Below are positions 26,167 to 36,188 of a stretch of DNA of 64,000 nucleotides, one piece after another. Below the pieces are notes generated by a model. That model was given only the letters and a program-made list of their open reading frames with translations, ran no database searches and had not been told where the DNA came from. The DNA is from Nocardia wallacei. GTDB lineage: Bacteria; Actinomycetota; Actinomycetes; Mycobacteriales; Mycobacteriaceae. The position numbers were made by a program, and so were the translations under genes. Position 1 is the first letter of the stretch. The number at the start of each line of letters is the position of its first letter. Where the stretch lies: contig NZ_AP023396.1 of assembly GCF_014466955.1 (NCBI RefSeq), positions 5,828,001 through 5,892,000 on the forward strand, given 5' to 3'.

Positions 26167-27510
26167 TTGCCTGAAATCACCATGCCCCGCCTGTCCGACA
26201 CCATGGAGGACGGCGTCATCGCCTCCTGGCTCAAGCAGGTCGGCGACCAGGTCACCCGCGGCGAGGTGCTCGCCGAGATCGAAACCGACAAGGCCCTCAT
26301 GGAATTGGAGGCCTACGACGACGGAGTCCTCGAGCAGATCCTCGCCGACGCGGGCGCCCGCGTCCCGATCGGCGAGCCGATCGCCATCGTCGGGGACGGG
26401 ACCGGACCGCGGACTACCGCGGGCGCACAGGCGGTTCCGGGCGCATCGGCCCCGGCAGCACCGGCTGTCGAGGCGTCCGGTTCGGCCAGCCGGGCATCGG
26501 CCGTGCAGACCGGCGGCTCGAGCTCGGCCGAGGAGCCGAAGCCGGGACAGCGGCCCAAATCGTCTCCGCTGGCCCGCAAGATCGCTCGCGAACTGGGCGT
26601 CGATCTGGCCGCGGTCACGGGCACCGGGCCCGGCGGCCGGATCACCCGCCGCGATGTCGAGTCCGCCCGTGCCGCAGGCGTTTCCGCGCCGCGGACCGGC
26701 GCCGAAGCCGTGGTCGGCGACACGGCCTACGATTCCGGTCCGGGCGGCCGATCCACGGCCCCGGCGCACACCGAACCGGCCGAGGCCACCGGGACCGTCG
26801 GCGGCGCACCGGCATCCGGCGATCACGACGAGGTGCCGCTGACCACGATCCAGCAGGTGTCGGCCAAGCGGCTGGCCGAGAGCATGCGGCAGGCGCCGCA
26901 CATCTATCTGACGAGCGCGATCGACGTCACCGAACTGTTCACGTTCCGCGGCCGGATCAACGCCACGCTGGAGGCCGCGGGCAAGGGCAAGGTCAGTGTG
27001 AACGATCTGCTGGTGAAGGCGGTGGCCTCGACACTGCGCGCGGATCCGGCGGTGAACGTCTCCTTCGCCGGTGACAAACTGGTGCGTCACCACGGGATTC
27101 ACCTCGGCGTCGCGGTGGCGACACCGGCCGGGCTGCTGGTGCCGGTGCTGCGCGACGCCGACCGCAAGAGCGTCTCGGAGATCGCGGCCGAGACCCGGGA
27201 GCTGGCCGGGCGGGCACGCGACCGCAAGCTGCGCGCGAACGAGATGTCCGGCGGCACGTTCACCATCTCGAACCTGGGCATGTTCGGCATCGAGCAGTTC
27301 ACCGCGGTCATCAACCCGCCGGAGTCGGCGATCCTCGCCGTCGGCGCCGCCCAGGACGAAGTGCGTCTCGCCGACGGCGAGGTGGTCGCCCGCAAGATCC
27401 TGCGGGTGACCCTGTCCGCCGACCACCGCGCGATCGACGGCGCCGTGGCGGCCCAGTTCCTGCAGCACCTGAAGGAACTGCTGGAACACCCGCTGCGCAT
27501 CATCACCTAG
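26167..27510 (+). CDS. pdhC: dihydrolipoamide acyltransferase (E2)
   Basis: The 447-residue E2 has one lipoyl domain (lipoyl Lys in EIETDKALMELEAY, about residue 40), an Ala/Pro-rich linker, a peripheral-subunit-binding domain (SPLARKIARELGVDLAAVTG) and a catalytic domain with the acyltransferase His/Asp in SADHRAIDGAVAAQFLQHL. It is the core of the complex, taking acyl groups from E1 to CoA. TTG at 26167 is the likely start, since GAAGGA lies at 26152-26157 and the lipoyl domain begins at once (PEITMPRLSDTMEDG). The rare start codon may lower its output relative to E1. Confidence 0.88.
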   Translation: MPEITMPRLSDTMEDGVIASWLKQVGDQVTRGEVLAEIETDKALMELEAYDDGVLEQILADAGARVPIGEPIAIVGDGTGPRTTAGAQAVPGASAPAAPAVEASGSASRASAVQTGGSSSAEEPKPGQRPKSSPLARKIARELGVDLAAVTGTGPGGRITRRDVESARAAGVSAPRTGAEAVVGDTAYDSGPGGRSTAPAHTEPAEATGTVGGAPASGDHDEVPLTTIQQVSAKRLAESMRQAPHIYLTSAIDVTELFTFRGRINATLEAAGKGKVSVNDLLVKAVASTLRADPAVNVSFAGDKLVRHHGIHLGVAVATPAGLLVPVLRDADRKSVSEIAAETRELAGRARDRKLRANEMSGGTFTISNLGMFGIEQFTAVINPPESAILAVGAAQDEVRLADGEVVARKILRVTLSADHRAIDGAVAAQFLQHLKELLEHPLRIIT

Positions 27511-27568
27511 CTCTGCACCACAAGTGCACGAGGAACCCGATCCCCACCTCGGGCGGGCGGGAGTAGTG

Positions 27569-27608
27569 CCGGGGTGACGGGCAGGCCACCAGCCGCCCGT
27601 CACCCCGG
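27569..27608. terminator. strong hairpin after the 2-oxoacid dehydrogenase operon
   Basis: A perfect 14-bp stem, CCGGGGTGACGGGC at 27569-27582 pairing with GCCCGTCACCCCGG at 27595-27608, encloses a 12-nt loop. It lies 58 bases after the E2 stop and 48 bases before pnuC. There is no T tract, as is common for actinobacterial hairpin terminators. It could also act on the pnuC leader. Confidence 0.55.
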
Positions 27609-27656
27609 TCCGTTCCGGCGGGAATACCGCGCGCCGCCTCGCGGGTTGGGCGAGAG

Positions 27657-28289
27657 GTGGACGCGGGATTCCAGCTCTTCGGCGAGCACATTCTCTGGAC
27701 CGACCTGATCGGGAACGTGCTGTCGCTGGCCGTGGTCTGGCTGGCCATGCGCAAGACGATGTGGACCTGGCCGGTCCAACTGGCCGGTGCGCTGCTGCTG
27801 CTCGCCGCCTCGCTGGACGCGCACGTGCCCGGGAACGCGCTCAAACAGCTTCTGTTCCTCGCGCTCGCCGGATACGGCTGGGTCGCCTGGACCCGCGGCC
27901 GGCGCGACAGCGGCGGTCTGCTGGTACGTCCCGCGACCGCGCGCGAACGCGCCGTCCTGCTGACCGTGCTGGCGCTGGGCACCGTGCTGGTGGCCGAGCT
28001 GTTCATCCGGCTGACCTGGCTGCACATCGCGTGGTCCCCGTGGGCGAACGCGTACATCTTCGTCGGCAGCGCGATCGCCACCTTCGCGCAGAGCCGCGCC
28101 CTGGTCGACTTCTGGATCATCTGGATGCTCGTCGATCTGGTCGGAGTCCCGCTGGCCTTCCATTCCGGCCTGTACGTCTCCGGCGCGGTCTACGGCATCT
28201 TCTTCGTGATGGTGCTGTTCGGCTTCACCCGCTGGCGCCGCGAGTATCGGGCCCGGCAGCGCCTGCTCGCGCCGCCGATCACCGCGTGA
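27657..28289 (+). CDS. pnuC: PnuC-family nicotinamide riboside/NMN transporter
   Basis: A 210-residue protein with about seven hydrophobic helices and the PnuC pattern: TDLIGNVLSLAVVWLAMRKT, LKQLLFLALAGYGWVAWTRG and a C-terminal VDFWIIWMLVDLVGVPLAFH. PnuC proteins carry nicotinamide riboside or related pyridine nucleosides into the cell for NAD synthesis. The GTG at 27657 follows GAGAGG only weakly, but the hydrophobic N-terminus begins there. No NAD-salvage kinase gene is adjacent. The strong hairpin just upstream separates it from the dehydrogenase operon. Confidence 0.8.
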   Translation: MDAGFQLFGEHILWTDLIGNVLSLAVVWLAMRKTMWTWPVQLAGALLLLAASLDAHVPGNALKQLLFLALAGYGWVAWTRGRRDSGGLLVRPATARERAVLLTVLALGTVLVAELFIRLTWLHIAWSPWANAYIFVGSAIATFAQSRALVDFWIIWMLVDLVGVPLAFHSGLYVSGAVYGIFFVMVLFGFTRWRREYRARQRLLAPPITA

Positions 28290-28314
28290 ACGGCCGCGCG
28301 AGCGGCGCGCCCGC

Positions 28315-31300
28315 TTACAACAGCCCGCGCAGGCGCAGATCCGCCGCGTACTTCTCGATCAGCGCGGGAGTCAGGTGCGGGATATCCGCGGTCGCGCCGA
28401 TCCGCTCCTGCTGCACGGCTGCCTGAAACTTCTTCGCGGGCAGGACCGCTCCCGGCATCGGAACGTCCGGTTGCCGATAGGCGTGCAGCAGCGGCAGCAC
28501 CGAATGGCGGCGCTGCGCCTCCGGCAGGGCCCGCAGGGCGGTCTCGAACCGCGACAGCCAGTGCGCGTAGTCGTCGATGCGCTCGATCGGATGGCCGGCG
28601 GCGATCAGCCAGTCCACGAACACATCCAGCGACAAGCCGTCGTCGTGCGGGTTGAGCACGTCGAAGCTCTCGAACCCGTTGTCGACCCGGGCACCGAGGG
28701 CGGTGATCGCCGCCGCGGTGAAGTCGGCGGGCAGGCCGTCGTAGTGCGCGCGCTGTCGATTACCGCCGGAATCGGTGCGGTAGAACGACTTCGGCGCCAC
28801 CCCGGTCGCGAGGACGCTCAACAGCAGCCGCGTGAACATATCGGGCAGGTTGAACTGACCGGCGTAGCGGCTGTGCGCCAGGATCATGTCCGAGCGGAAC
28901 ACCGCCACCGGCAGCCCGCACAGGTCGTGCGCCTCCCGCAACAGCACCTCACCCGCCCATTTGCTGTTGCCGTAACCGTTGGCGTAACTGTCGTCGAGCG
29001 AGCGCCGCGCGCTGATCTCGCGGATATCGCCGTCCTCGGTGAATCGCTGCGGGTCCACCTGCGCGGCCACGCCGACCGTGGACAGGTAGGTCACCGGCTT
29101 GAGCTGCCCGGTCGACGCCAGCCGGATCACCTCCGCGGTGCCGACGACATTGGGGCCGAACAGCTGGTCGTAGGGCAGCACATGGTTCACCAGCGCCGCC
29201 GGATGCACGACGAGGTCCACGGTGTCGGTCAGCCGACGCCAGTTCGACTCGCCTACACCGAAATTCGGCTCACCGATATCTCCCGCGAGCACTTCCAGCG
29301 TGCCGTCGGCCAGCTCGCGGTACCGCCGCAGCAGCTCCGGGTCGCCACTGTCGAACACGCCATCCAGCCGTGCCCGGGCCGCCGCGGCGTCGCGGCCGCG
29401 TACCACGCAGACCAGCGTGCCGCCCGAAGTATGCAGCCGCTCCAGCCATTCCAGGCACAGGAATCGTCCCAGGTAACCGTTGGCGCCCGTCAGCAGCACC
29501 GTCCGCGGCGGGTGTGGCGCGCGGGGCAGGCCGGCCGCGTCCGCGAGGGTCGCCGCGTCGATGAACTTGTCCAGGGTCAGGTCCGCGGCGCGGATCTCGG
29601 TACCGCCGCCGTGCACCGACTCCGCCGTGGGCCGGGTGCCGCCCGTGCGGCGCTCGGTCTCGATGTAGGCGGCCAGCGACCGCAGATCAGTTGCCGGACC
29701 GACGATTACGCTCACCGGCACGTCGACGTCGAAGATCTCGCGCAGCAGATTCGACAGCGACAGCGCCGACAGCGAATCACCGCCGAGGTCGGCGAAATGC
29801 GCGTCGGGCATCAGATCCGTTCCGGCGCAGCCCAGCAGCGCCCTGGTGGCACGGCCGACCGTATCCAGCACGGGCAGCTCGGCAGCGGCCGTGCGCAGCG
29901 CGGACAGCTCGTCCTCCTGCTCGCGCGCCAGCTCCTCGTAACGCTGCTCCAGTCGCGGCCCGTAGCGTTGCTTCAGTTTGGGCCGCAACAACTTCGCGAT
30001 GCCCGACAGCAACCCGTTGGCCATGCTGAACGGCTCGGTCTCCAGCAGGAAGTCGCGCGGAATCTCGTAGGACTCGAGTCCGGCGTCCTTGGCCACCCGC
30101 TGCAGCGACTCCGCGATGGCCGCCTTCAGGTCGGCGACCTCCGGGTACGCCGATACGGCGGCGGCGGTCGGCACGACCACCGCCAGCAGGAAGGCGCGCT
30201 CGCTGGAGCCGTACACATAGATCTGGCGCACCAGCGGGCTTCCGGCGTAGACGGCCTCCAACTTCGACACCGCCACGAACTCGCCCTGGGACAGCTTCAG
30301 CACGTTGTTGCGCCGATCGACATACACCAGCTGGTCGGGGCCGATCTCGGCCATGACGTCGCCGGTGCGGTAGAAGCCGTCGGCGTCGAAGATCTCGGCG
30401 TTCAGTTCCGGGCGCTTGTAGTAGCCCGACACCAGCGTCTCGGCCTTGATCAGCAGCTCGCCCCGCGGATAAGGCTTGTCGGTACCGAAATACCCCAGCT
30501 CCGGCACGTCCACCAGCTTGTAGTCCTGCACCGGCGGACGCTGCAGCCGATTGTTGAGCAGCACCCCGCCGCCGGTCTCGGTGGCGCCGTAGCCGTCGAA
30601 CATCCCGATGTCGAGCACCGACTCCATGAACGCACGCATATCCGGGGACACCGGCGCGCTGCCGACCAATGCCAGCAGTAGCCTGCCGCCCAGGAAGTGT
30701 TCGCGCAGTTCGGTTTTCAATTCCCGCTCGACATCAGCCGGGTCGCCACCGGCCGCCACCTTGCGGTCCACCTCGCTGCGGAAGCGCTGGAACACCATGT
30801 CGCACACGCGCGGAACGAAGAACACCAGTGTCGGCCGGGCCAGCGAGATGTCCTCGAACAGGGTGGACATATCGCTGCGGGCCGCGAAGTACACGGTGCC
30901 GCCGACCGCCAGGCAGCCGATCACCGACGCTCGCCCGGCGATGTGGCTCATCGGCATGTAACCGAACCCGATCGCGGGCAGCGGATGATCGCCGCCGCTG
31001 CGCCACATCCGGGCCAGCATCCGCTCGGAATACATTGCGCCCTTGGGTGTTCCGGTACTCCCGGAGGTGTAGATCAGCAACGCGAGCTCGTCCTCGGCCG
31101 CGCCGGTGCGCAGCGGGGCGGGCGGCAGCGCGCGACCGCGGTCCAGCGCGTCGTCCAGCGTCTCGACGAGCACCGATCGACCGGCCAGCCGGGCGCGGGC
31201 GGCCGTGAGCGCGCCGCGGTGGTCGTCGTCCCCGGCGTGATAGTCGAAGACGACCAGCGAGCGCACCGACTCGGCGGCGAGCGCCAGATCGACTGCGGCA

Positions 31301-31833
31301 CCGAGCTGTTCGACGTCGCTGGCGAGTACGCGGGGCTCGGTTTCCGCCACGATCGGCGTCAGCTGTGCGAGCGACCCGCCCGCCTGCAGCGGCACCCCGA
31401 CTGTTCCCAGGTAGGTGCACGCGAGATCGACGATGGTGTAGTCGATACTGGTGAAGCCGAGCACGGCGACGAAATCGCCTGCGCGCGTAGGCCGTTCGGG
31501 ATCGTGATGCCACGCGGCGGCCAGCGCCCGCACCCGCTCCCACAATTGCCCGTAGGTGATGGTGTCGAATCGGGGCAGCAGCCGCGCATGGCGGCGGCCG
31601 CTGTCGTCGGCGATGTACTCCACGGCACGCTGACCGGCCGCCGGTCGGTCGGCGTATCCCGTCATGAGAGTGGCCACAACCTGCGCCGATCCCAGCTCCG
31701 GCGCCTGCACGGCCCTGCTCACGGCGTCGTCCGGCAGCGCGGCGCGAAGCTGCTCGTCGCGCCCGATCAGCTCCGTCGCCCGCCGTACCAGTCGTTGCTG
31801 TTCCTGCGTGATATCCATCCCCAAGACGTCCAT
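28315..31833 (-). CDS. car: carboxylic acid reductase, three-domain
   Basis: The 1172-residue length and domain order match known Nocardia CAR (about 1170). The adenylation domain (1-640) has [17 protein letters not shown] near residue 255 and [12 protein letters not shown] carrier domain has [16 protein letters not shown] with the phosphopantetheine Ser near residue 685. The reductase domain (from about 775) has [13 protein letters not shown] and an extended-[12 protein letters not shown] Tyr/Lys pair. It converts carboxylic acids to aldehydes with ATP and NADPH after phosphopantetheinylation. AGAGG precedes ATG 31833; ATG 31815 (MDITQ) is possible. No phosphopantetheinyl transferase is in view. 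The divergent mscR detoxifies an aldehyde, a suggestive neighbour. Confidence 0.92.
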   Translation of the reverse strand: MDVLGMDITQEQQRLVRRATELIGRDEQLRAALPDDAVSRAVQAPELGSAQVVATLMTGYADRPAAGQRAVEYIADDSGRRHARLLPRFDTITYGQLWERVRALAAAWHHDPERPTRAGDFVAVLGFTSIDYTIVDLACTYLGTVGVPLQAGGSLAQLTPIVAETEPRVLASDVEQLGAAVDLALAAESVRSLVVFDYHAGDDDHRGALTAARARLAGRSVLVETLDDALDRGRALPPAPLRTGAAEDELALLIYTSGSTGTPKGAMYSERMLARMWRSGGDHPLPAIGFGYMPMSHIAGRASVIGCLAVGGTVYFAARSDMSTLFEDISLARPTLVFFVPRVCDMVFQRFRSEVDRKVAAGGDPADVERELKTELREHFLGGRLLLALVGSAPVSPDMRAFMESVLDIGMFDGYGATETGGGVLLNNRLQRPPVQDYKLVDVPELGYFGTDKPYPRGELLIKAETLVSGYYKRPELNAEIFDADGFYRTGDVMAEIGPDQLVYVDRRNNVLKLSQGEFVAVSKLEAVYAGSPLVRQIYVYGSSERAFLLAVVVPTAAAVSAYPEVADLKAAIAESLQRVAKDAGLESYEIPRDFLLETEPFSMANGLLSGIAKLLRPKLKQRYGPRLEQRYEELAREQEDELSALRTAAAELPVLDTVGRATRALLGCAGTDLMPDAHFADLGGDSLSALSLSNLLREIFDVDVPVSVIVGPATDLRSLAAYIETERRTGGTRPTAESVHGGGTEIRAADLTLDKFIDAATLADAAGLPRAPHPPRTVLLTGANGYLGRFLCLEWLERLHTSGGTLVCVVRGRDAAAARARLDGVFDSGDPELLRRYRELADGTLEVLAGDIGEPNFGVGESNWRRLTDTVDLVVHPAALVNHVLPYDQLFGPNVVGTAEVIRLASTGQLKPVTYLSTVGVAAQVDPQRFTEDGDIREISARRSLDDSYANGYGNSKWAGEVLLREAHDLCGLPVAVFRSDMILAHSRYAGQFNLPDMFTRLLLSVLATGVAPKSFYRTDSGGNRQRAHYDGLPADFTAAAITALGARVDNGFESFDVLNPHDDGLSLDVFVDWLIAAGHPIERIDDYAHWLSRFETALRALPEAQRRHSVLPLLHAYRQPDVPMPGAVLPAKKFQAAVQQERIGATADIPHLTPALIEKYAADLRLRGLL

Positions 31834-32094
31834 ACCCGACCTCTCCGAGTTGTCCGGCACCCTGCTCGACAGTCGATGCGCGCGGGGCAAGCACATCCCG
31901 CCGCAATTAATTTCCCACGCTAACTATCACTACGGTCGCGCCGTCCGCGACACACTGTCAAGTGCGTCGTCGCGGGTCACGGCATCGCCCGAGCTAGGCG
32001 GCATTGAGGCGTGCGTCACATCACGCGCGGCGGACACGGTTACGATCCGAGGTGGTGGCTCGCCGCGGCGAGCGGTGGCAGTGAGGAGAGGTCC
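31834..32094. promoter_or_regulatory. divergent promoter region between car and mscR
   Basis: This 261-bp gap serves two divergent genes. It contains an AT-rich patch near 31900-31935 and an inverted repeat GCGTG (32009-32013) with CACGC (32022-32026) about 70 bases before mscR. A TTGACA on the minus strand near 31958 would be a -35 for car, but no well-spaced -10 follows. GAGGAGAGG precedes the mscR ATG. Confidence 0.35.
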
Positions 32095-33177
32095 ATGTCC
32101 CAGAAGGTTCGCGGCGTCGTCGCCCGCAGCGCCGGAGCGCCGGTCGAGATCGTCGACATCGTCGTCCCGGATCCGGGGCCGCACGACGTGGTGGTGCGGG
32201 TGCTGGCATGCGGGGTGTGCCACACCGATCTGACCTATCGCGAGGGCGGCATCAACGACGAGTTCCCGTTCCTGCTCGGCCACGAGGCCGCGGGCGTGGT
32301 GGAGACCGTGGGCGACGCCGTCACCCATGTGCAGGCCGGTGACCGAGTGCTGCTGAACTGGCGCGCGGTGTGCGGCGCCTGTCGTGCCTGCAAGCGCGGA
32401 AAGCCGTGGTACTGCTTCGACACCCACAACGCGAGCCGCCCGATGACGCTGGCCGACGGCACCACCCTGACCCCCGCGCTGGGTATCGGCGCGTTCGCCG
32501 ACAAGACCCTGGTGCACGAGGGCCAGTGCACCGTCATCGACGCGGAGACCGACCCGGCGGTGGCCGGGCTGCTCGGCTGCGGCGTGATGGCCGGACTCGG
32601 CGCGGCCATCAATACCGGCAACGTGCGCTACGGCGACTCGGTGGCCGTGATCGGCTGCGGTGGCGTCGGCGATGCCGCCGTCGCCGGGGCCCGGCTGGCC
32701 GGCGCGACCACGATCATCGCCATCGACCGGGATCCGCGAAAGCTGGAGTGGGCCACCGAACTCGGCGCCACCCACACGCTGCGGGCCGGCGACGACGTGG
32801 TGGAGCGGGTGCAGGAGCTGACCGGCGGTTTCGGCGCGGACGTGGTGATCGACGCGGTGGGCCGCCCGGAGACCTGGAAGCAGGCGTTCTACGCGCGCGA
32901 TCTGGCGGGCACCGTGGTGCTGGTCGGCGTCCCCACGCCGGACATGCGCCTGGAGATGCCGCTGATCGACTTCTTCTCCCGCGGTGGGGCGTTGAAGTCC
33001 TCCTGGTACGGCGACTGCCTGCCCGAACGCGATTTCCCGATGCTGCTGGACCTGTACCGCCAGGGCCGCCTGCCGCTGGAACGCTTTGTCACGGAACGCA
33101 TTCCGCTCGACGGGGTGGAACCGGCGTTCACCACGATGCACCACGGTGAGGTGCTGCGCTCGGTGGTGGTGCTGTGA
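32095..33177 (+). CDS. mscR: S-(hydroxymethyl)mycothiol dehydrogenase
   Basis: A 360-residue zinc alcohol dehydrogenase. It shows the catalytic-zinc region [14 protein letters not shown] and [12 protein letters not shown], a structural-zinc loop with four cysteines ([15 protein letters not shown]), and the NAD site [20 protein letters not shown]. Sequence and layout match MscR, which oxidises the mycothiol adduct of formaldehyde and also reduces S-nitrosomycothiol. As in mycobacteria, the next gene is a metallo-beta-lactamase-fold hydrolase overlapping by 4 nt, thought to finish the thioester. It marks the host as a mycothiol producer. Confidence 0.88.
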   Translation: MSQKVRGVVARSAGAPVEIVDIVVPDPGPHDVVVRVLACGVCHTDLTYREGGINDEFPFLLGHEAAGVVETVGDAVTHVQAGDRVLLNWRAVCGACRACKRGKPWYCFDTHNASRPMTLADGTTLTPALGIGAFADKTLVHEGQCTVIDAETDPAVAGLLGCGVMAGLGAAINTGNVRYGDSVAVIGCGGVGDAAVAGARLAGATTIIAIDRDPRKLEWATELGATHTLRAGDDVVERVQELTGGFGADVVIDAVGRPETWKQAFYARDLAGTVVLVGVPTPDMRLEMPLIDFFSRGGALKSSWYGDCLPERDFPMLLDLYRQGRLPLERFVTERIPLDGVEPAFTTMHHGEVLRSVVVL

Positions 33178-33794
33178 ACATCGAGCGCGTGGTCACCTCC
33201 GGCACCTTCGAATTGGACGGCGGTTGCTGGGATGTCGACAACAACGTCTGGGTCGTCGGCACCGACGCGGAGGCGGTGATCGTCGACGCCGCTCACGACC
33301 CGGCGCCCGTACTCGCCGCCGTGGGCGACCGCAAGGTCACGGCGGTGGTCTGCACCCATGCCCACAACGACCACATCAACGTCGCACCGCAGCTGGCCGC
33401 GGCGACCGGAGCGCCGATCCTGCTGCACCCCGCCGACGACATGCTCTGGCGCGCGGTGCATCCCGAGGTCGACTACCGTCCGCTGGCGCACGGCCAGCGA
33501 ATCCCGCTCGGCGACACCGCTATTCAGGTGTTGCACACGCCCGGCCACTCGCCGGGCTGCTGCAGTCTGTACCTGGCCGAACAGCAGGTCGTATTCACCG
33601 GCGACACGTTGTTCTCGGGTGGCCCCGGCGCGACCGGACGGTCGTTTTCGCATTTTCCCACCATCATCGAGTCCATCCGAACCCGGCTGCTGGCGCTGCC
33701 GGGCGACACGATCGTGCACACCGGGCACGGCGACTCCACCACCATCGGCGCCGAGGCGCCGCACCTCAGCGAGTGGATTCACCGGGGGCACTGA
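33174..33794 (+). CDS. MBL-fold metallo-hydrolase, mscR partner
   Basis: The 206-residue metallo-beta-lactamase-fold protein has [10 protein letters not shown] (HxHxDH zinc motif), THSPG-type [31 protein letters not shown] and a C-terminal [12 protein letters not shown] supplying the remaining ligands. It resembles glyoxalase II-like hydrolases. The GTG at 33174 overlaps the mscR stop by 4 nt, so the two are translated together; it probably hydrolyses the formylmycothiol made by MscR. That role is inferred from conserved gene order, not from residues seen. Confidence 0.85.
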   Translation: MNIERVVTSGTFELDGGCWDVDNNVWVVGTDAEAVIVDAAHDPAPVLAAVGDRKVTAVVCTHAHNDHINVAPQLAAATGAPILLHPADDMLWRAVHPEVDYRPLAHGQRIPLGDTAIQVLHTPGHSPGCCSLYLAEQQVVFTGDTLFSGGPGATGRSFSHFPTIIESIRTRLLALPGDTIVHTGHGDSTTIGAEAPHLSEWIHRGH

Positions 33795-33838
33795 CCGATT
33801 CGCCGCCGCGGTCGGCCTGTTGAATTTCACACATCAAC

Positions 33839-33863
33839 TACCAAGCAATCGCTTGGGTTGGTA
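33839..33863. promoter_or_regulatory. nested inverted repeats upstream of acyltransferase gene
   Basis: CCAAGC-AATC-GCTTGG (33841-33856) is a perfect 6-bp inverted repeat. A second pair, TACCAA (33839-33844) and TTGGTA (33858-33863), overlaps it. The size and symmetry fit a TetR-type operator. It lies about 200 bases before the preferred acyltransferase start but only 23 bases before an in-frame GTG at 33886. Confidence 0.4.
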
Positions 33864-34062
33864 ACCTCGGCAGGGTAGGAGGACGGTGACCGGCATCGGT
33901 CGGGCAGACGATGCGCACGCACCGTGCCGGTTCGCGCACACGCGACCATCAGGGAATATCAATGGGGATGTGACCAAGGGCAATTCGATTCCGTCCGGCA
34001 CCGCCGGGCCGGTCGCGGCGTGCCGCCGTCCGTCGATGACTCGACAGACAGGAACACCACCC

Positions 34063-34908
34063 ATGACCAGCCGGAAGATTCCGGATCCGAACCACCCGCT
34101 GCTCCCCCTGGCGCGGGCATACACCAACTACTTCACGCCGACGGTCACCGGCGCGCAACACGTGCCGGAATCCGGTCCGGCACTGATCATCGGCAACCAC
34201 TCGTCGATCTACTGGGCACCGGAAATTTGGATCACCCTGCTGACGATGATGGACCGCAGGCCGACCGAGCCCAGCTTCGGGCTGGCGCACGAAATCCTGC
34301 TGCGCACACCGCTTCTCGGCGACAGCCTGCGCGATCTCGGCGCCCTGCCGGCTTCGTGGGAGGCCGCGACGACCGGTGTGAAGGACGGCGGCGCCGTGCT
34401 GGTGTACCCGGGCGGCGATTGGGAGGCGTGCCGTCCCTGGACCGACCGCGGCCGCATCGACTTCGCCGATCGGAAGGGATTCGTCCGTCTCGCACTGCGA
34501 CTCGGTGTTCCGGTGATTCCCGCCGTCGCCACCGGCGGCCACGACTCCATCTTCATCGTCAGCCGCGGCGAACGCACCGCACGGCTGCTGCGGCTGGACA
34601 AATTGCTGCGCGCCAAGGTATTTCCGTACACCGTCGGCCTGCCGTTCGGCTTGGCGCCGATCGTGCCGCAGTTCCCGCTGCCCGCCACCGTGCAGCTGAG
34701 TTTCCTGCCGCCGCTGAGCTGGTCCACCGAACCGGGCGATCCCGACAACCCGGCCGAGGTGGACGCCTGCTACCGCGACACCGTGGACACCATGCAGCGC
34801 GAACTCGATCGGTTGCGCGCCGAGATCCCCAATCCCGTCGCCACGGGCATCAAACGGCACCTCGCCGACCTGCCGGGCCCGCTGTCGAGCCTGGCCGCGA
34901 TCGTGTGA
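34063..34908 (+). CDS. lysophospholipid acyltransferase-like protein (PlsC-related)
   Basis: A 281-residue protein related to 1-acylglycerol-phosphate acyltransferases: ALIIGNHSSIYWAPEIW near residue 45, then LVYPGGDWEACRPW, RKGFVRLALRLGVPVIPA and a GGHDSIFIVSRGE segment. In the usual NHx4D motif the Asp position is Trp here (NHSSIYW), and YPGGDWE replaces the usual FPEGTR, so it belongs to a divergent branch. It would act at the membrane in lipid or triacylglycerol synthesis. The ATG at 34063 is where homology begins. A GTG at 33886, three bases after AGGAGG, would add 59 residues with no recognisable features. Confidence 0.7.
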   Translation: MTSRKIPDPNHPLLPLARAYTNYFTPTVTGAQHVPESGPALIIGNHSSIYWAPEIWITLLTMMDRRPTEPSFGLAHEILLRTPLLGDSLRDLGALPASWEAATTGVKDGGAVLVYPGGDWEACRPWTDRGRIDFADRKGFVRLALRLGVPVIPAVATGGHDSIFIVSRGERTARLLRLDKLLRAKVFPYTVGLPFGLAPIVPQFPLPATVQLSFLPPLSWSTEPGDPDNPAEVDACYRDTVDTMQRELDRLRAEIPNPVATGIKRHLADLPGPLSSLAAIV

Positions 34909-34915
34909 GCGACGA

Positions 34916-35665
34916 TCACGACGACATCACCGCCTCCATCGAGGCCACCAGCCGGGCGGCGTGCTCGCCGAGATAGAAGTGGCCGCCGTCGTAGGTGGTG
35001 AGTTCGAAATCGCCGGTGGTGTGGTCGCGCCAGGCGCGCACCTCCGCGAGGGTCACCTTCGGATCGTGCAGGCCGATGTGCGCGTGGATCGGCGCGGAGA
35101 CGATGGCGCCGTCCTCGCCGCGGTAGGTCTCGGCGGCCTTGTAGTCGGCTCGGAGGGCGGGCAGGATCGCGCGCAGCATCTCCTCGTCGTCGAGGACCCG
35201 GGCGTCGGATCCGTCGAGACGCCGCATCTCCGCGAGCACACCGGCGTCATCGAGCAGGTGCACGGTCTCGTTGCGCACCTGCGACGGCGCCCGGCGGCCG
35301 GAGACGAACAGGGCGGCGGGCCCGGTGCCGCGCGCCTCCAGCAGGCGCGCCACCTCGAACGCCACCGACGCGCCCATGCTGTGCCCGAACAGGTACAGCG
35401 GCCGGTCGAGCCACGGAACCAGTTCCGCCGCAACGTGTTCGGCCAGTTGCGGCACGCTCTCGAGGCAGCGCTCGTGGCGGCGGTCTTGGCGCCCGGGGTA
35501 CTGGACGGCCAGCACCTCGTGCGCGGGCGCGACCATCCGGGAGACCGGATGGAAGTAGGTCGCCGACCCTCCGGCGTGCGCCAGGCAGACCAGCCGCGCG
35601 GCCGGATCGGCGCGCGGATGGAACCGCCGCAGCCAGGACCCGGCTGTTCGTTGTCCGTCGGTCAT
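34916..35665 (-). CDS. type II thioesterase (GrsT-like)
   Basis: The 249-residue alpha/beta hydrolase matches stand-alone thioesterases of NRPS/PKS clusters: LVCLAHAGGSATYF at the start, LFGHSMGASVAFEVARLL with the nucleophile Ser, HIGLHDPKVTLAEV with the acid residue, and YDGGHFYLGEHAARL with the catalytic His. These enzymes clear stalled or mis-primed acyl groups from carrier proteins. No NRPS or PKS is seen, and the only carrier protein in the window is the internal one of car, about 3 kb away. GAGAGGG precedes the ATG at 35665. Confidence 0.85.
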   Translation of the reverse strand: MTDGQRTAGSWLRRFHPRADPAARLVCLAHAGGSATYFHPVSRMVAPAHEVLAVQYPGRQDRRHERCLESVPQLAEHVAAELVPWLDRPLYLFGHSMGASVAFEVARLLEARGTGPAALFVSGRRAPSQVRNETVHLLDDAGVLAEMRRLDGSDARVLDDEEMLRAILPALRADYKAAETYRGEDGAIVSAPIHAHIGLHDPKVTLAEVRAWRDHTTGDFELTTYDGGHFYLGEHAARLVASMEAVMSS

Positions 35666-35771
35666 CGAAACCCTCTCGTGCGATGTCCTCCGACATTGTC
35701 GCGGTGTTCGGTCGTTCCGGCCACCGCAGGTCGGCCGGACAGCGCGAAAGCCCGGCGGCCGAGGAGTTTTC

Positions 35772-36176
35772 GTGTTCGACTGCGGGCACGGCCGAAGGGA
35801 GGTTCCCCTTGCTGGATCGTTACGGCAGCTCGAGATCGGCGACCCCGTCACCGTGCAGGTTCCCTGCGACAATCCGCACTGCCTGTCCGGGGCGCACGGT
35901 GTGGTCGCGGATTTCCGTTCGGAACATGTGCTGGTGCGCCTGGCGGCCACGCCGATCGGGCACGCGGACGAGACCGTGGTGTCGGTGGGTTCGAGGCAGG
36001 TCGAATACGGGCACACCGGCGTCGATGCGAATTCGGCCGCGCGGCAGCGTTGTTCGCCGGAGGACTATGCGGCGGCCTGCGTCCGCGCGGCGGCGGCGCT
36101 CGCGACCGATCGGAAGATCATCACCGGTGCGCAGGCGGCGCGAATGCTCGCCGCCTGGCAGCGGTCACGGCGGTAG
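35772..36176 (+). CDS. hypothetical protein, 134 residues
   Basis: The GTG at 35772 follows a good GAGGAG at 35761-35766, supporting a real gene. The N-terminal half has paired His/Cys residues (FDCGHG, VPCDNPHCLSGAHG) that could bind metal, and a beta-rich segment (IGDPVTVQV, VVADFRSEHVLVRLA). The C-terminal half is helical and ends RMLAAWQRSRR. I do not recognise the family. It is divergent from the thioesterase gene. Confidence 0.6.
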   Translation: MFDCGHGRREVPLAGSLRQLEIGDPVTVQVPCDNPHCLSGAHGVVADFRSEHVLVRLAATPIGHADETVVSVGSRQVEYGHTGVDANSAARQRCSPEDYAAACVRAAAALATDRKIITGAQAARMLAAWQRSRR

Positions 36177-36188
36177 CGGACCGCGCGA

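Noticed and set aside
32009..32026. GCGTG/CACGC inverted repeat before mscR as a firm operator
   Set aside because: Only 5-bp arms in GC-rich DNA, easily due to chance; mentioned only within the promoter-region entry.
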